A stretch of DNA of 40,487 nucleotides from Rhizophlyctis rosea (GCA_027596075.1 JADGJC010000346.1:1-40487), one strand, 5' to 3'; counted from the stretch's first letter, positions 1 through 11,204 are shown. Notes: a model not told the origin generated them from the letters alone. Made by a program: numbers and translations.

Positions 1-239
1 CCCCCCTTCTCCATTCTCCGTGACTTCCCACTCCTCCCCTCCCAGCCCCAGTCCGGATCTCCATCCACCCTCCCAGCCCCCCAACACCCCGGACTCCCGT
101 CGTCTCCACACTCGGCAAATACCCAAGTCGGGTACGGTGTGCCATCCTCGGATAGGAAGATGCCTTCAAAGATGCGATACTCGTCTTCATCCGCAAAACC
201 GCTCGGCAGTTCGATGTCGCCGTCGCGCCCTCTCTTGAG
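1..239 (-). CDS. Partial protein-coding exon, unrecognised acidic protein, cut by window edge
   Basis: The minus strand is open for about 80 codons from an AG acceptor-like site just above position 239 to the window edge. The peptide begins LKRGRDGDIELPSGFADEDE and is acidic, with a later run TPYPTWVFAECGDDG, so it reads like a folded protein rather than a shadow. The same frame stays open upstream to about 305, where a TGA interrupts it. Above that TGA the frame contains a short ATG-led stretch, MESSRDIWTFDKRPPIN. An intron probably covers the TGA, but I could not fix its donor. The plus-strand ORFs here look like low-complexity shadows. I do not recognise the family, and the C-terminus lies outside the window. 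Confidence 0.42.
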
Positions 240-554
240 CTGTTTGACAAATGCACAGAATGTTATGAAGGTCCGTTGCGCCAAAGTGGTCCATGTCCAT
301 CAATTGATAGGTGGCCGCTTGTCAAATGTCCAGATATCACGCGACGATTCCATGTCACAAGTCGAGAGTTGTTTCTCACACGTCACACCATGTCTTCGGT
401 GTACCAATAACCCCGTCACGGTTGACGATTATTCTTCTTCACCAGTCGGCAATGACTCGGCATCCCCAAGAAGTCAACCCGGTACCTGCTTACTTGAGAA
501 GCACCATGTGACGGACCGGAAAGTGGGGCGAAACTCGGTGCTGGCGCGGCAGTC
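240..554. other. No complete gene; probable upstream exon or intron of the left-edge gene
   Basis: This stretch holds the TGA-interrupted continuation of the left-edge minus-strand frame (around 305-360) and its likely intron. Nothing else here is supportable. Confidence 0.3.
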
Positions 555-1212
555 TCAATCGCACCTTGGCTGAACTACATTGTTGAAAGGCAAGTGTTGG
601 ACGAAACATAGCAAATTCGGAAAGCCGTCGCATATGAAATCCTGATTACATACGTTCCTTGCCAGACTTTCCGTCCCCGTTTCTTCGAAAGTGTATGGAC
701 AGTTGGGAAACATTTCGAACAGCTTATGGGCTGATAGTGCTGTACGGATTTGTGATGGAGGCGCGGTGTTGTGTTTATCGAAAAGTCGTTTCATCGTGCT
801 AGGATTGCTCGTCAAATAGGACACCACAACTGCATGGCACAATTTGTTTTCCGAACGTGGGTACTGACGGTGTGGCATGTTTTGACTCGTTCTGGGTTGG
901 CCGTGGCGAGCTGTACCACACTTCCAGAAGGTTGGCGCCGTTTGCGCTTACCTCGCGCCAATACAAGTTTGCCGTGAACGCGTTTTGAGCGATTGCGCTG
1001 GCAAGTTCTGGATCTATGCCCGTAATTTCACTCAAAGGGTGTGGATTCGGCATGAGCGCAAGTGTTGTGACGAAGAGTGTCGATGATGCAGAACACCGAT
1101 GGCTAGCGAGTCGTTTTGGATAATTGCTGGTGTGACCTTGCAGCGCGCACGCGTTGTTGAGTGCGTGGATGGCGAAGATGAGGATGGGAAAAGAGAGAAA
1201 GAGCCGTCGCAC
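555..1212 (-). CDS. Putative secreted protein, two exons, start unresolved
   Basis: Two minus-strand open frames join cleanly across one intron. Exon 952-1212 ends at a GAG|GTAAGC donor and exon 555-863 begins after a CGTCAG acceptor, giving an 88-bp phase-0 intron. The first exon encodes a hydrophobic stretch typical of a signal peptide (FLSFPILIFAIHALNNACAL), followed by a region including LSEITGIDPELASAIAQNAF. The second exon has several cysteines, for example in MFPNCPYTFEETG and NVCNQDFICDGFPN, which suits an extracellular protein. The problem is the start: the signal frame opens after a TGA at about 1260 and has no ATG before the hydrophobic run. An ATG at 1214 is in a different frame. 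Either a short upstream exon supplies the start, or the 5' end is damaged. Family not recognised. Confidence 0.38.
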
Positions 1213-2946
1213 ATGTAAATCGACAAAGTGGTAAACAATGACTGGTCAACCAACCATCACATGATAAGAATAAATAAATGTGGCTTAGACCCACATGATC
1301 TGATTTACGTTATGACTACAACAATGAGAGATATACACAAGGCCCCTGTATCTTTTCTCACTCATTTCTCTTTCACGCATAGAATTATTCTTTGTAGATT
1401 GAACCAACTCAGAAGGTAACTGCCTGCAACGCCATACACTCGTGCACAAAGATGCCATCCGACGATCAATGTGGAGGGGAACCTAGAGGCCTTGTAGCTT
1501 TCTTCTCGTCACTTTTTGTGCGAGATAGGGAGTGCGTGACTCAGACCGGACGAATGTGCCAACCTCAAAAGCGAGGTGCCCCGAACTTTGCAGCGAGGCG
1601 CCGGACGACCGGTCTTATGACCTGCTGGTGAGGGGGGTCGACCGCTCATCGAGAGCGAGGGTTTGCGTATCTTTAGGTTTCTCCATCAATCGGGGCGGGA
1701 GTGTGGTGGTGTTGCGGGCAATGTGTTTGGGGGGATGGCCTGGTTCATGTCCGTTTGGATATCGAAGGGTCATCCCTCTCGTTTCTGTCATCCGTTTTTG
1801 TCAGTTCTCACTGCCACATTGTGCCTTTCAGACTTTTTTTCCAAGACCTAGCCTAGAACTTCGTGTAAATAGCGTCGGATGCTCAGGGTAGCAGGCGCCT
1901 TGGCGAGGAGGGAAAGCGGGTAAGACAACTTCAAGTTCTCTTGCAACACCTACAACGAACAGCTTTCTGATCGCTATGCGCAGTGCCAGCAAGTTGTTCC
2001 GCTACCCACATCCGACTCTGAAGAAGCAAGCTTCGAACAAAAGGAGCTGGTGCGTCGTTGCGGTGGGAGTTGGTTAGCGTTCTTGGGTGACGATCAGCTC
2101 AGGTACCATTACACTTCGTCTACTGCTGGTATCAAATGGGCTTACTGATTGAGATTCTCTCTTCAGATATATAGGTACGACAAAGCGGGAACGGCACGAG
2201 GGGAGTAGTGTGGGCGGTACTTGTGGAGATGGGCGTGTTCGAGTCGGTGTATATTTTGGAGACCCCATGACGACACCACGCCACTCTGGACTTGTGTCAG
2301 GAAGAAACCTCTTCTTCGAGGTGAACGACCGAGCACTTCCCGCCATAAAGTGCCGCCCGCATTGCAAGGATCCAGACCCCCGTTTTCCCGCTTTTGCTTT
2401 CTCGCGTTGTCCAATTCCTTATTTATCACTATTCTTTCCAAGTTGTGGGTAGCAGCAAGGAAGGCATGGGGCGCGGAGAATGTGGAGGAGGGGTTTTGGG
2501 GAACTTAACAGGTAAGCTTCCAATTGAACATTCTTTATTTACTAAAACGGACCACGACACATCGCCACCTCCCCGTGGTGTGGTCTGGGCAGCGTGGTGC
2601 AGCAATGCTCCCGCTGGCGTGGAGCGGTGTACACTTTATCGTTCCATTTAGTATCCGTCTTTGTCAAGGCTTCAGCTTAGACCTTTCATGTATAATCCCC
2701 TTTGTATCTTCGCTTGTAATGAATACAGCTGGGAAGTGACCACTCTCTCGCAACATGACGAGGTGGTATTGAGTCGTCCAGTCAATCGTGATCCCTCCCT
2801 TTCGTCTTTTCGTCAGCAGTAGCAAACACCAGTCATGACTTCCAATCAAAATCAAGGCTTCGCGCACATGAAGGCACACATGTTGATATTGTTTTACAAA
2901 AGATGGGATTGGGTAAGACGCGAAACGAAAGGAACAGGCAGCGACC
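1213..2946. other. 1.7-kb stretch with no supportable gene
   Basis: Open frames here reach at most about 120 codons on the plus strand (1532-1891). They show no recognisable domain, no convincing splice-joined continuation and arginine/serine-rich shadow composition. No RNA gene or repeat stood out. Confidence 0.4.
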
Positions 2947-3784
2947 CTATCCGAGGAAGTTGACAACGAATGCGTAAAACACGATGCTGGAGAATAAGTA
3001 GTCTGCGAACGCTCTGCATAGAATTGGACAATGATCGTTTAGTACATGGCTCTCTGAATGCATAACTGTCCCGTAATCCGATGCTTTTGAACTCACCGTT
3101 CTGGAGAGATGGACTTGTTGAAATCTGTGTTCTTTGGGTTTACCTGTATCCGAAGATTCGCTGGGGAATGGAGAGATATCCATCAGTTTGATGTTTTGCG
3201 GGAAATTAACGCAGCGGTGGGGTCCGCCAATAGCATAGCATCTTGCGCATCTCCATCAACAAGTCCAGACGGAGCGAGCATTTTCATAAGCTCCAGCTCC
3301 GGCGTTGGCCATAAACATTTACTTCAAAACTCCCTCGCACTCCCTCAGATCGGAGCTCCACATCCTCCCACCCCAGGAATGTGGACCCTCCCAATCCATC
3401 CACCTTCATCATTCCAAACCCTGCCTCCCACCAAAGGCTAGTCAACATACCCGCCAACACAAACGTTCCCACGCTAGCACTGAACCCGGCCAGGAAGGCG
3501 TTGTACGGGTACGTTCCGGCCAAGATGACGTAAACGAACTGGATAATGCCCGTCAACATGATAAACACCAGGTAGGCATCGATGAGTTTTAGGGATTGCG
3601 GGGTGTCTTTGTTGTAGGCGGTGAGGAGGCGGTGGACGAGATCTACTTGGTGTTGTGCGGCGGAGGAGATGGAGGAGGATGCGGATTGGGCGGCCGCGAC
3701 GGTTGCGGAGGCGGGGGTGGAGGGTGTTGCGGCGGCGGTGGGGTTGTTGTCCTTGTTGGAAGAGGAGTGCTTCGACTTGCCCAT
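2947..3784 (-). CDS. OST2: Oligosaccharyltransferase subunit DAD1/OST2
   Basis: This is a small integral membrane subunit of the ER oligosaccharyltransferase, which transfers the N-glycan precursor to nascent proteins. Three exons (3451-3784, 3097-3160, 2947-3013) give 154 aa. The introns are GTATGT...CCCCAG (290 bp, phase 1) and GTGAGT...ATGCAG (83 bp, phase 2). The family signature is spread over all exons: LKLIDAYLVFIMLTGIIQFV, then SASVGTFVLA in exon 1, LRIQVNPKN with ISPER in exon 2, and AFADYLFSSIVFYAFVVNFLG completing exon 3. About three membrane segments are visible. The Ser/Ala/Thr-rich N-terminus of roughly 40 residues is longer than in human DAD1 (113 aa). The start is the ATG opening MGKSKHSSS; an upstream in-frame ATG exists but would add an unusual leader. 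The gene is divergent from CSN1. Confidence 0.93.
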
Positions 3785-4111
3785 TGTGTGATTGGAGGGT
3801 GGGTATAAGATGCGTTGTTTGATAGTGGGGATTTGTGGGATGGAGATCACTTTGAAGAGTGGGAATTGGAGGGGATGGATCTTGGCGCGCGTGGCTTCGA
3901 AAGCTGGTGGGGCTTATTGATGGGCTTGCCCATCCATAGCCAGGCCAGGGAGCTGTGTATGGGTTATTTACTTGGTCTTCACCTTCATCTTCACCTTCCC
4001 ACCACGATCTTGAAACCTCCTGACAAAGGGTGTTGCTACGATCGACAAAACTCCTTCCGCTCGTCACTTCACCTGTTACACGCCTGTTGCAAGTCGACAA
4101 ACTGAGACGAA
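3785..4111. promoter_or_regulatory. Shared intergenic promoter between OST2 and CSN1
   Basis: 327 bp separate the two divergent start codons, so both promoters and 5' UTRs must lie here unless they overlap the genes. No single TATA element is decisive. The 262-codon minus-strand ORF crossing this segment is a chance frame overlapping OST2 exon 1. Confidence 0.5.
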
Positions 4112-6077
4112 ATGAACCCTTCAGGCATGGATATTGACGATGAGCCTGGAACCCCTCCACCAGGTACTGGTTAGTTGGTAGCCACACTAGACCTGACCGT
4201 TTCTGAAACTCAACCTTCGGAACCAGGCATTGCGCCACGACCATGGAGTATGCACGCGGCAATGACGTCTGAACCTACTGGTTCTTGGGGAAATACCACG
4301 TCAGAAGGAACAGGGGAGAGCACCAACAAGAAGAAGAAGACTGACAAACATATCGTTACGGAACCCACACTGGACTTGGAAGCATATATCGGGAACTACA
4401 CAGGTCAGCGATGTGTGCGAATCATTCTCATGTTTCCGACTTTATGGTCGTGATATTGAGTTTTTGCGCTGGCTTTTAGGACATACCAAAATCGACCGCC
4501 TATGGTTCATCGCAGACAGGTGTCCACCGCTCGCTGTGGACGCTCTGAAAATGGCATTGGAAGCATTGAAGACAACCAGCAACACATTGAAATACCACCA
4601 AGTGCACCAGAAGCTCACCGATATCCTGGCGTATCACCACCAACCATTACCATCTTTTGACACGAGATGGTATGAAGAGACTACCAGTGCAAGCAACGCC
4701 AAGAGAAACCGCTTGGAGCAAGAGCTCAAAACTTACAAAAACAATCTGATCAAGGAGTCCATTCGGGTAGGGTACCAGTCATGCATCGTGTTTCTCAAGT
4801 CCGGTCCGAACTTATGATATCGAACAGATGGGTCATAATGATCTGGGCGACTATTACTACGACATCGGCGACCTCAACAGTGCTCTGAAGTCCTACTCTC
4901 GCACTCGCGATTACTGTACGACGTCGAAACATATCATCGACATGTGCTTGAATGTCATCAAGGTGAGAAATGGACTGACGAGCGAAACATACACTGCATA
5001 TAACGACTGACACTTGTTTCAGGTCAGCATCGAGCTATCAAATATGGCACAAGTCCAAACACACTTCCTGAAAGCCGAGCAAACGCCTGAAATACCGGAC
5101 CGGAACATTGTCATGGGCAAACTGAATTGCGCAATGGCATTGGCTCAGTTGGACGTGGGAAAGTACAAGCAAGCCGCTCGGCGCTTCTTGGAAGTGAGCT
5201 TTGAAATGGCCAATCATTACAACGATGTAAGCCCACTTTTGAAGTTGCTGAAGTTGTTACTCTTTGGTAGAAACTGTAATGTTACCCCTCTGGATAATAG
5301 GTGATTTCTCCGAACGATATCGCATATTACGGAGCCCTTTGCGCCTTGGCGTCATTCGATCGCAGCGAGCTGAAGAAACACGTCTTCGAAAACTCAGAGT
5401 TCAAGCTATATTTGGAGTTGGAACCCCAAGTCCGGGAACTCCTGCATAGTTTTTACAATTCCAAATATCACAGGTGTTTGAATTTGATGCAAACGATGAA
5501 GGTACGCGCCATATGGTCTATGCTTCTCGTGCGCACGGTTCTCATCTCGATTGGCATTAGAACGACCTGTTACTGGACATGCACCTTCACAGTCACGTGG
5601 AGGCTCTCTTCCAAAGCATCCGAAAGCGCGCGCTGGTACAATACTTCAGTCCATTCCTGTCTGTGGACATCAACAAAATGGCGGCGGCCTTCAACACGTC
5701 CGTTGCACACCTTGAAGCTGAGCTTGCGTCGTTGATCAGGGAGAATGAGATTCAGGGACGCATTGACAGCCACAACAAGGTACCGTGGTCATAGATAAGA
5801 TGGACATAGCCAAAAGCTGATCATATCTCTATGACGACTTAGATCTTGAAAGTTAAGTCCGCCGACCAGCGCAGCCAGATCTTTGAAAAGTCGTTGAAGA
5901 TGGGGACGGATTACAAAAAGCAGGCGCATTTTGCTCTGCTTCGGATGAAGCTCATGCAAAACAATCTGATCGGTGAGTGATGGAACCGGTCGCATGAACC
6001 AAACACTGCTTGTCGGTCTTACTGATCTTTCTGATCCACGCCCAACAGTCAGGGCTCCGGACGAACGCGAACGATGA
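4112..6077 (+). CDS. CSN1: COP9 signalosome subunit 1 (CSN1)
   Basis: This is a PCI-domain subunit of the COP9 signalosome, the complex that removes NEDD8 from cullins. Nine exons (4112-4163, 4227-4403, 4480-4766, 4828-4962, 5023-5226, 5301-5501, 5561-5779, 5843-5972, 6049-6077) join in frame to 477 aa, close to the usual family length. Diagnostic CSN1 blocks are [12 protein letters not shown] followed by [20 protein letters not shown], then [15 protein letters not shown] with YSRTRDYCT and MCLNVIK. The C-terminal PCI/winged-helix part begins near [20 protein letters not shown] and continues through the exon with [21 protein letters not shown] helical tail ([20 protein letters not shown]) precedes a short basic/acidic end. 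All introns are 57-77 bp and follow GT-AG. The N-terminus before the first conserved block is Thr/Lys-rich and probably disordered. It converges on the bL31m gene with 224 bp between the stops. Confidence 0.95.
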
Positions 6078-6301
6078 AGGGCCGGATATCAACGCCCTTC
6101 CCAATCACTTTGCTGCTGTAGCTCAAACCCCTTGCACATAATGTACATGTACAAAACTAATTGTGACAAAACATGCACTGTCATGAAGCATACCCCCAGA
6201 AACCCGAACCAGAGAGGAGACGAGAGACGATTAAATTAGATGATGGTAGTCGTGAAAATGGTAATCTATCTACAAGGGATATTACTACGCATACGAGAAA
6301 T

Positions 6302-6733
6302 CTATTTCTTCTTCTTTCCACCAGCAGCCGGTGCTGCCGGTTCCTCCTTCTTCTCCTTCTTCTTCGGCACCTCCGCCGTGGCCGTATCCGAAAATCCCAT
6401 AGTTTCGAGATCCCCCATCCCAGCAAACCGCTGCGAGAACCGTGCCAAAGATCCCGAGTCGTCGTCCAGTCGTCTGATTGACGGGTTCCAGAGCGGGTGG
6501 TTCCGTACGTCCTTGGTGAGTTGGTAGAATACGCGAGGGGATGTTGAGCGAATAGTGAATGTTGATCCGTCTGAGTGGGCTATTGTTTGGTGGAAGAGGA
6601 TTGGGTCGGCGTTTGTTGGGCGGGAGATTATGGGTTTGTAGCGGGTTGCGAAGTGGTAGGTTTTCCCGTTGTAGGTGTAGGGGATAAGGGGGGTGCGGAT
6701 GAGTTTTGCGGGGTGGTTTGTTGTTCGTGGCAT
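6302..6733 (-). CDS. MRPL36: Mitochondrial large-subunit ribosomal protein bL31m (MRPL36-like)
   Basis: A single exon encodes 143 aa. The core matches fungal bL31m: PLIPYTYNGKTYHFATRYKP, ISRPTNADPILFHQT, SDGSTFTIRSTSPR, then LTKDVRNHPLWNPS. It would act in the mitochondrial large ribosomal subunit. After the core comes a fungal extension (SLARFSQRFAGMGDLETMGF) and a tail of Lys/Glu/Ala ending in four lysines. The start is the first in-frame ATG (MPRTTNHPAKL). Upstream codons in the same frame are basic (TRRYHLCVQKT) back to a TGA and resemble a mitochondrial presequence without an ATG, so a small 5' exon is possible. One candidate is ATGAACTTC followed by GTAAGA near 6870, but I could not connect it. 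Family call firm, 5' end less so. Confidence 0.8.
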   Translation of the reverse strand: MPRTTNHPAKLIRTPLIPYTYNGKTYHFATRYKPIISRPTNADPILFHQTIAHSDGSTFTIRSTSPRVFYQLTKDVRNHPLWNPSIRRLDDDSGSLARFSQRFAGMGDLETMGFSDTATAEVPKKKEKKEEPAAPAAGGKKKK

Positions 6734-8045
6734 GGTTTTTTGGACGCAGAGGTGGTATCGGCGGGTGGAGAGGGTTCAGCGGAGGGAGTTTGTGGAAGGT
6801 TACTAAAGCTCTCTGCGGTATTCGTTGTGGTGATGTCGAGTTGACTGATCTATCTTACGAAGTTCATACTGTTGTGAGTAAACAATTGAAATGGATGGAA
6901 AAGAACCAACTTGGGTTGAAACTTAGCGTGTGGCTTGTGACCACAGCAAGCCACTGAATAGCGCTTGATGACTGTGCCGTCAACGGGGACAGCGTCCTTG
7001 TGTGTCTTCAAAGTTGGAATCCTTCCTCAATCCCCTTGGGGTTTTGAGTCTACCAAAAGCACTCAGTAGTTTCAGTGGCTCTTCTCACGGAAGCGCATGC
7101 GTTGATTTCGCTGAGTTCGGCAATCTTGTCAAACTTCAACATGGTAGACAATGACAACTTGGCCTGACTCATCTCAAGAACAAAGATATTATGAGCTTGC
7201 GACAACCATACAGTACAAATATACCCAAGGAAAAGAATCAGTTCGGTAACAACAATTCCGTTTTTGAAAATTCGACCATCAAAACAGGTCCATACCGAGC
7301 TCAAGATTGTACAAGGGACCGCAAAATTTTGCAGGTTAGTGGTTTGGCAATTGGCAGTGAATGGCCCAATTTATGATACATGATATGGAGTGTCTTGTTC
7401 ACCGGGAACCACTACTATATGCGCCCGTTGCATACATACATTGTTGACTGTAGCAGCAATGGACAGTGCGCATGCTCCATCTGCATGCACAATTCTTACG
7501 GGATTGGAGGGCCGCAAGTTCATGTAGCAAGCCTCTGCTTGGCGGAAGTTGCACTTGGGATTATAAACAAAAATTTGCAGTCCCAGCGCATACGAGTTTC
7601 CACCTCTTTATTTCAATGGTATAAAATCTGCCAGTAGTAGTATGGCCGAACTTCTGCTTACCGGCGGTCCAACTTCGGCAGTCTGAACCCGCGCGTCCGG
7701 GGAAGTCATTTGCAAGATGAGATCAGTCGGGTCAATTTTTTGACCTCGGAGATGGAATTTGGAAGGGTTGACAAATTCTGCCGCACTTTTGGGAAACTTT
7801 CCCTCCACACTCGCCCGCTAACATTTCAGAGCTCATTGCGCATTGGTGGTTGGCGTGATTTTGTATAATAGGTGCAAGGACGGAACGTAGCATATGTCAG
7901 AGTCTACCTTAAGTCGCTAACTGGGCCTTAGTGGTTGACTCAACCTTTGCCGGAAGTGCATTGACGCAGAACTCTCATATATTCCTGACTTTCTGGACTT
8001 CTCTGTGTGGGGCCTTTGGTTTCTTCAGGTTGCAACAAAACAAGA
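6734..8045. other. 1.3-kb intergenic stretch, no supportable gene
   Basis: Only short frames (under about 90 codons) without domains are present. A TATA-like TATAAAA lies at about 7620 on the plus strand, but roughly 430 bp from the next start. The upstream regions of bL31m and of the transporter lie here. Confidence 0.35.
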
Positions 8046-9725
8046 ATGTCTACTTCTTCGTCAACAGGGACGGCCACAATGCCGTCCATACATAGCTCCG
8101 ACTCGTCCACCTACCCACCGCCGATCACAAAACCACCAGCACCACCCCGCACCGACTCCAAACCAGACAAGTCCTCAGCGCCTGCACCCTCCCGCTCCCT
8201 ACCACAACTCAACCTCGCCCTCAACCTCCTCTTCGCTGCCGCATCTTGCATAACGGTCGCTAATGTATACTGGAACCAAGCCATCCTATCCCAAATGGGC
8301 AAATCCTTCAATGTCTCCGAAGGTGATATCGGCACCGTTGCAACCGTAACAACTGCCGGATATGCTGTCGGGTTGCTCTTTGTCACTCCATTGGGTGACA
8401 TGGTCAGCCGACGCATCGTTATCTTAATACTGTGTCTCCTGATCACGCTCCTATCCATTGCCCTGTCCTTCATCCCGTGGTTGCCCCTTTTCAAAGTCGT
8501 CTCCTTCCTGATCGGGGTGACGACGGTCGTGCCACAGATCATGGTGCCTTTGGTTGCAGATCTGGCACCAGATGCTAGGCGAGGGAAAGCTGTTGGAATG
8601 GTCATGAGGTAATCATCGTTGAGTGTGGATGTCTTGATATTCAACTACTAATGCTGACTGATTAGTGGCCTGATGCTTGGCATCCTTGGCGCTCGTGTCA
8701 TATCCGGTCTCATTGCACGCTATGCATCTTGGCGAGTAGTGTACTACGTTGCCTCAGGCCTGAATGCCCTCGTCACTGTCCTGCTCTACTTCTTCCTTCC
8801 CGCACTGCCCAGACATACCCAAATCACATACCCAAAACTCATGAAGTCGCTATGGACCCTTCTGAAGGAAGAGATCGTGCTGCAGCAGGCAAGCGCCATT
8901 GTCTTCTTTGTCTTTGCGGGCTTCCAGTTGTTTTGGACGGATTTGACGTTTCATCTGAGTGGGAGGCCGTTTGGATATGATAGGTAAGGCATCTGATGGT
9001 ATGATGGTTGGCCTGTCTTCCTGTGGTATTGACAAGCTACAACATCCTACAGCTTTGAAGTCGGGCTGTTCGGTCTGATTGGTATTGCGGGCATTCTTTG
9101 TGCTCCTATTGCGGGCCACATCGGTGATGTTCATGGTCCCTACCTGGTGGCGGCACTGGGCCTGACACTGTATGCTGTCTCCCTGGCGATCATGCTGATA
9201 TGGAGCAACCAAGTGGCGGCAATGGTTGTTGGGGCATTTGTGTTGGATATGAGCATGCAGATGTGTCAGTTGTCCAATCAGATCAGGGTAAGTCCGCGGA
9301 GGATGCTTACCCTCGTGATGAGAGAAGATTCTGACTGGTTCATATAACAGATCTATGCACTCTTGCCAACCGCACGTTCTCGCCTGACATCAGTCTACAT
9401 GGTGCTGGCATTCTTGGGCGGGTCAATGGGGTCTGCAACGGGCTCCAACCTGTTCCAACATCACGGCTGGCATGCGGCATTGTACCTTGCGCTTGCTTGG
9501 ATCGGAGTTGCTGCATTGATTCATCTTGCACGCACTCCTAGGCAGGTTGGTTTTGTCCCCGGGTGGCTGCGTGGGGGGAGATGGTGGACTGGGGTCGAGC
9601 GGAGTAAGAAATTTGTAGAGGAGGAAGGAGTTGGGAAGCAGCAGACGGAGGATGTCGGCACTACGGAGTTGGAAGAGGTTACGGTTGATGGTAGTCGAGG
9701 AAAACCTGATGCTGTTGCAAACTGA
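8046..9725 (+). CDS. Major facilitator superfamily transporter (AraJ/drug-efflux-like)
   Basis: Four exons (8046-8608, 8666-8983, 9053-9287, 9351-9725) give 496 aa. About 55 Pro/Ser-rich cytosolic residues precede the first membrane segment (LLFAAASCITVANVYWNQAI). The MFS loop motif GDMVSRR follows at about residue 117, and its second-half counterpart GHIGDVHGP lies after the third membrane block. Around twelve hydrophobic segments can be counted, consistent with a proton-driven efflux or uptake carrier in the plasma or organellar membrane. The substrate cannot be read from sequence. The overall pattern (ANVYWNQ, then YAVGLLFVTPLGD) resembles bacterial-type AraJ/YdhP-like MFS carriers, which also occur in fungi. 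The C-terminus is a hydrophilic Glu/Thr-rich tail. Introns are 57-69 bp. The ATG at 8046 is preferred over an in-frame GTG at 8007. Confidence 0.85.
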
Positions 9726-10225
9726 TCATATCGGGAGATCTTTGATGATGTACATTATTGGTGTATAGAAGAGGGTTTAATCCATGTATATGATAGACTG
9801 CATGTGTAATAATTGTGCATATGATTTTCATCTCGGCCATACTGCGAGAGAGGCGAGGGCACATGACAGTGCCCAGATGGCGCTGCAAGTCGCTGTGGCA
9901 CTGCAAATGCCAACACCTGACCCCTGCCCCTACTGTTAGGGCCCTCGACACACCTCTTCCTTCTTGCATCCGCGAAATCAACTTATCTCCGTACCCGTTT
10001 GACCCAACACTGAGCTGAAACAGCAATACCACAGCGTCATTCGCATGCAAATTGGACCTGTTGAGTTCTCCATGCTTTGGCTGGGAAGGGTGATAGCACC
10101 CAATGAGAATTGTAATGTCTGCCCATTTTGCTAACCCGCATGATCAGAACATCATCGTGCGTAGAAATTTTTATGCAGTTTCTCCACTCATCCCACATCA
10201 AACCACCACGCGCTCTTTAACCACC
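9726..10225. other. 500-bp intergenic stretch
   Basis: No supportable gene. It contains the 3' region of the MFS gene and the upstream region of the small gene that follows; the last 20 bp before the next ATG carry a CACC-rich context. Confidence 0.35.
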
Positions 10226-10599
10226 ATGCCCAAATCCTACATCGTCCTCGTCTACGCCGACTATCGCAAAGAAGTCGAGATGCAACTCCAAAAGGCATTT
10301 ACCAATAAAGATGCAGCGGTTGTGTACAGGGAGAAACTGCGCGAAGATGCTCTCAAAAAGGCACGGCAGGAGGAAGGAATGGAGGAGGAGGTTGAGCATT
10401 ATGAGGAAGAGAAAGAGGGGAGAAGGAAATATGTGATAGTTCATGATGTGTGTTTGATAAGCGGATGGTTGATTATAAGCCGCCGGGGAGGGGTGATGGG
10501 TTTTTTGGGCCGAGGGTTGCTGTTGTGCCGGTCGAGGGCGGCACGGAGGATGAGGAGGTGTCCGAGAATCCTAAGGAAGAAGGGGGTTCATCGAGCTGA
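10226..10599 (+). pseudogene. Small charged protein with an apparent frameshift
   Basis: The frame from the ATG at 10226 begins MPKSYIVLVYADYRKEVEMQ, continues through a Lys/Glu-rich helical region (KDAAVVYREKLREDALKKAR, then EEEVEHYEEEKEGRRKY) and reaches VIVHDV. There the sensible frame changes. The other frame continues as FDKRMVDYKPPGRGDGFFGP, then RVAVVPVEGG and an acidic tail ending in GGSSS and TGA at 10597. The switch lies in GATGTGTGTTTG, a short GT run, and fits two extra bases or one missing base. The unshifted frame runs on to 10642 with Arg-rich shadow sequence. A 29-bp segment there has GT-AG ends but is shorter than any intron I trust here. It is either a damaged gene, a sequence error, or real splicing I cannot see. 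Function unknown. Confidence 0.45.
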
Positions 10600-11204
10600 G
10601 GTTAGGGATCCAAAAATACAGCATAGGGCGCATGTCGATTGATGCAGAAATCGTTCCATACCGTTGGTCTATCAAGTAATACCCACTTGGCTCTTCCCAC
10701 ACTTATACTACCCATTGCTCTTATAATCACAAGTGCACAGCAGCACACCCTCCACTGCGGGTGGGGCTTGGATGTTGGGTGCGGTTGAGAAGACTTGAAT
10801 CCCACGATTCGGTTGTCTCCGCGGGCCTCCGACGTTGTACGAAGTTGTACAGAGAGTAAACAGACCGTTGGCCCAGACCAAGCCACTAGATCTAGGCTCC
10901 AACTCCGGCCAAAGTTTCTTCGAAGGAGATGGGGGTTGCCGCGCCTATAAAAACCGCGTTTGATGGCATATCCATCCAGTGTGTAGTATGTACTCCATCC
11001 ACAAGCCCGGCCCGTCAAGTTATTAAAGGGCAAAAAGTTCACAGCACTTGCTTGGTGAGTTGCCACCCTCCGTGGACAAGATCAAGCTTGTTTGTCGGTC
11101 TGTCGCTGATTTGAGTCCACTCTTTCAGATCGACTCCATCCTAGTCTTCTAACCGCACTCGTGGCCAAAAGCTATCTCCTTATTCACTACAGCCGTTATC
11201 AATC
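10600..11204. other. 600-bp intergenic stretch
   Basis: No supportable gene. It is the upstream region of the 688-aa membrane protein. Minus-strand frames of up to 154 codons here show no domain. Confidence 0.35.

Noticed and set aside
1532..1891. 119-codon plus ORF
   Set aside because: No domain, mixed Arg/Ser/Cys composition, no splice partner; kept as noncoding.
2237..2260. A tRNA-like T-loop (GTTCGAGTC)
   Set aside because: No matching acceptor, D or anticodon arms around it.
3474..4262. 262-codon minus ORF across the OST2/CSN1 promoter
   Set aside because: It overlaps OST2 exon 1 in another frame and the CSN1 start on the other strand; Arg/Pro-rich shadow without a domain.
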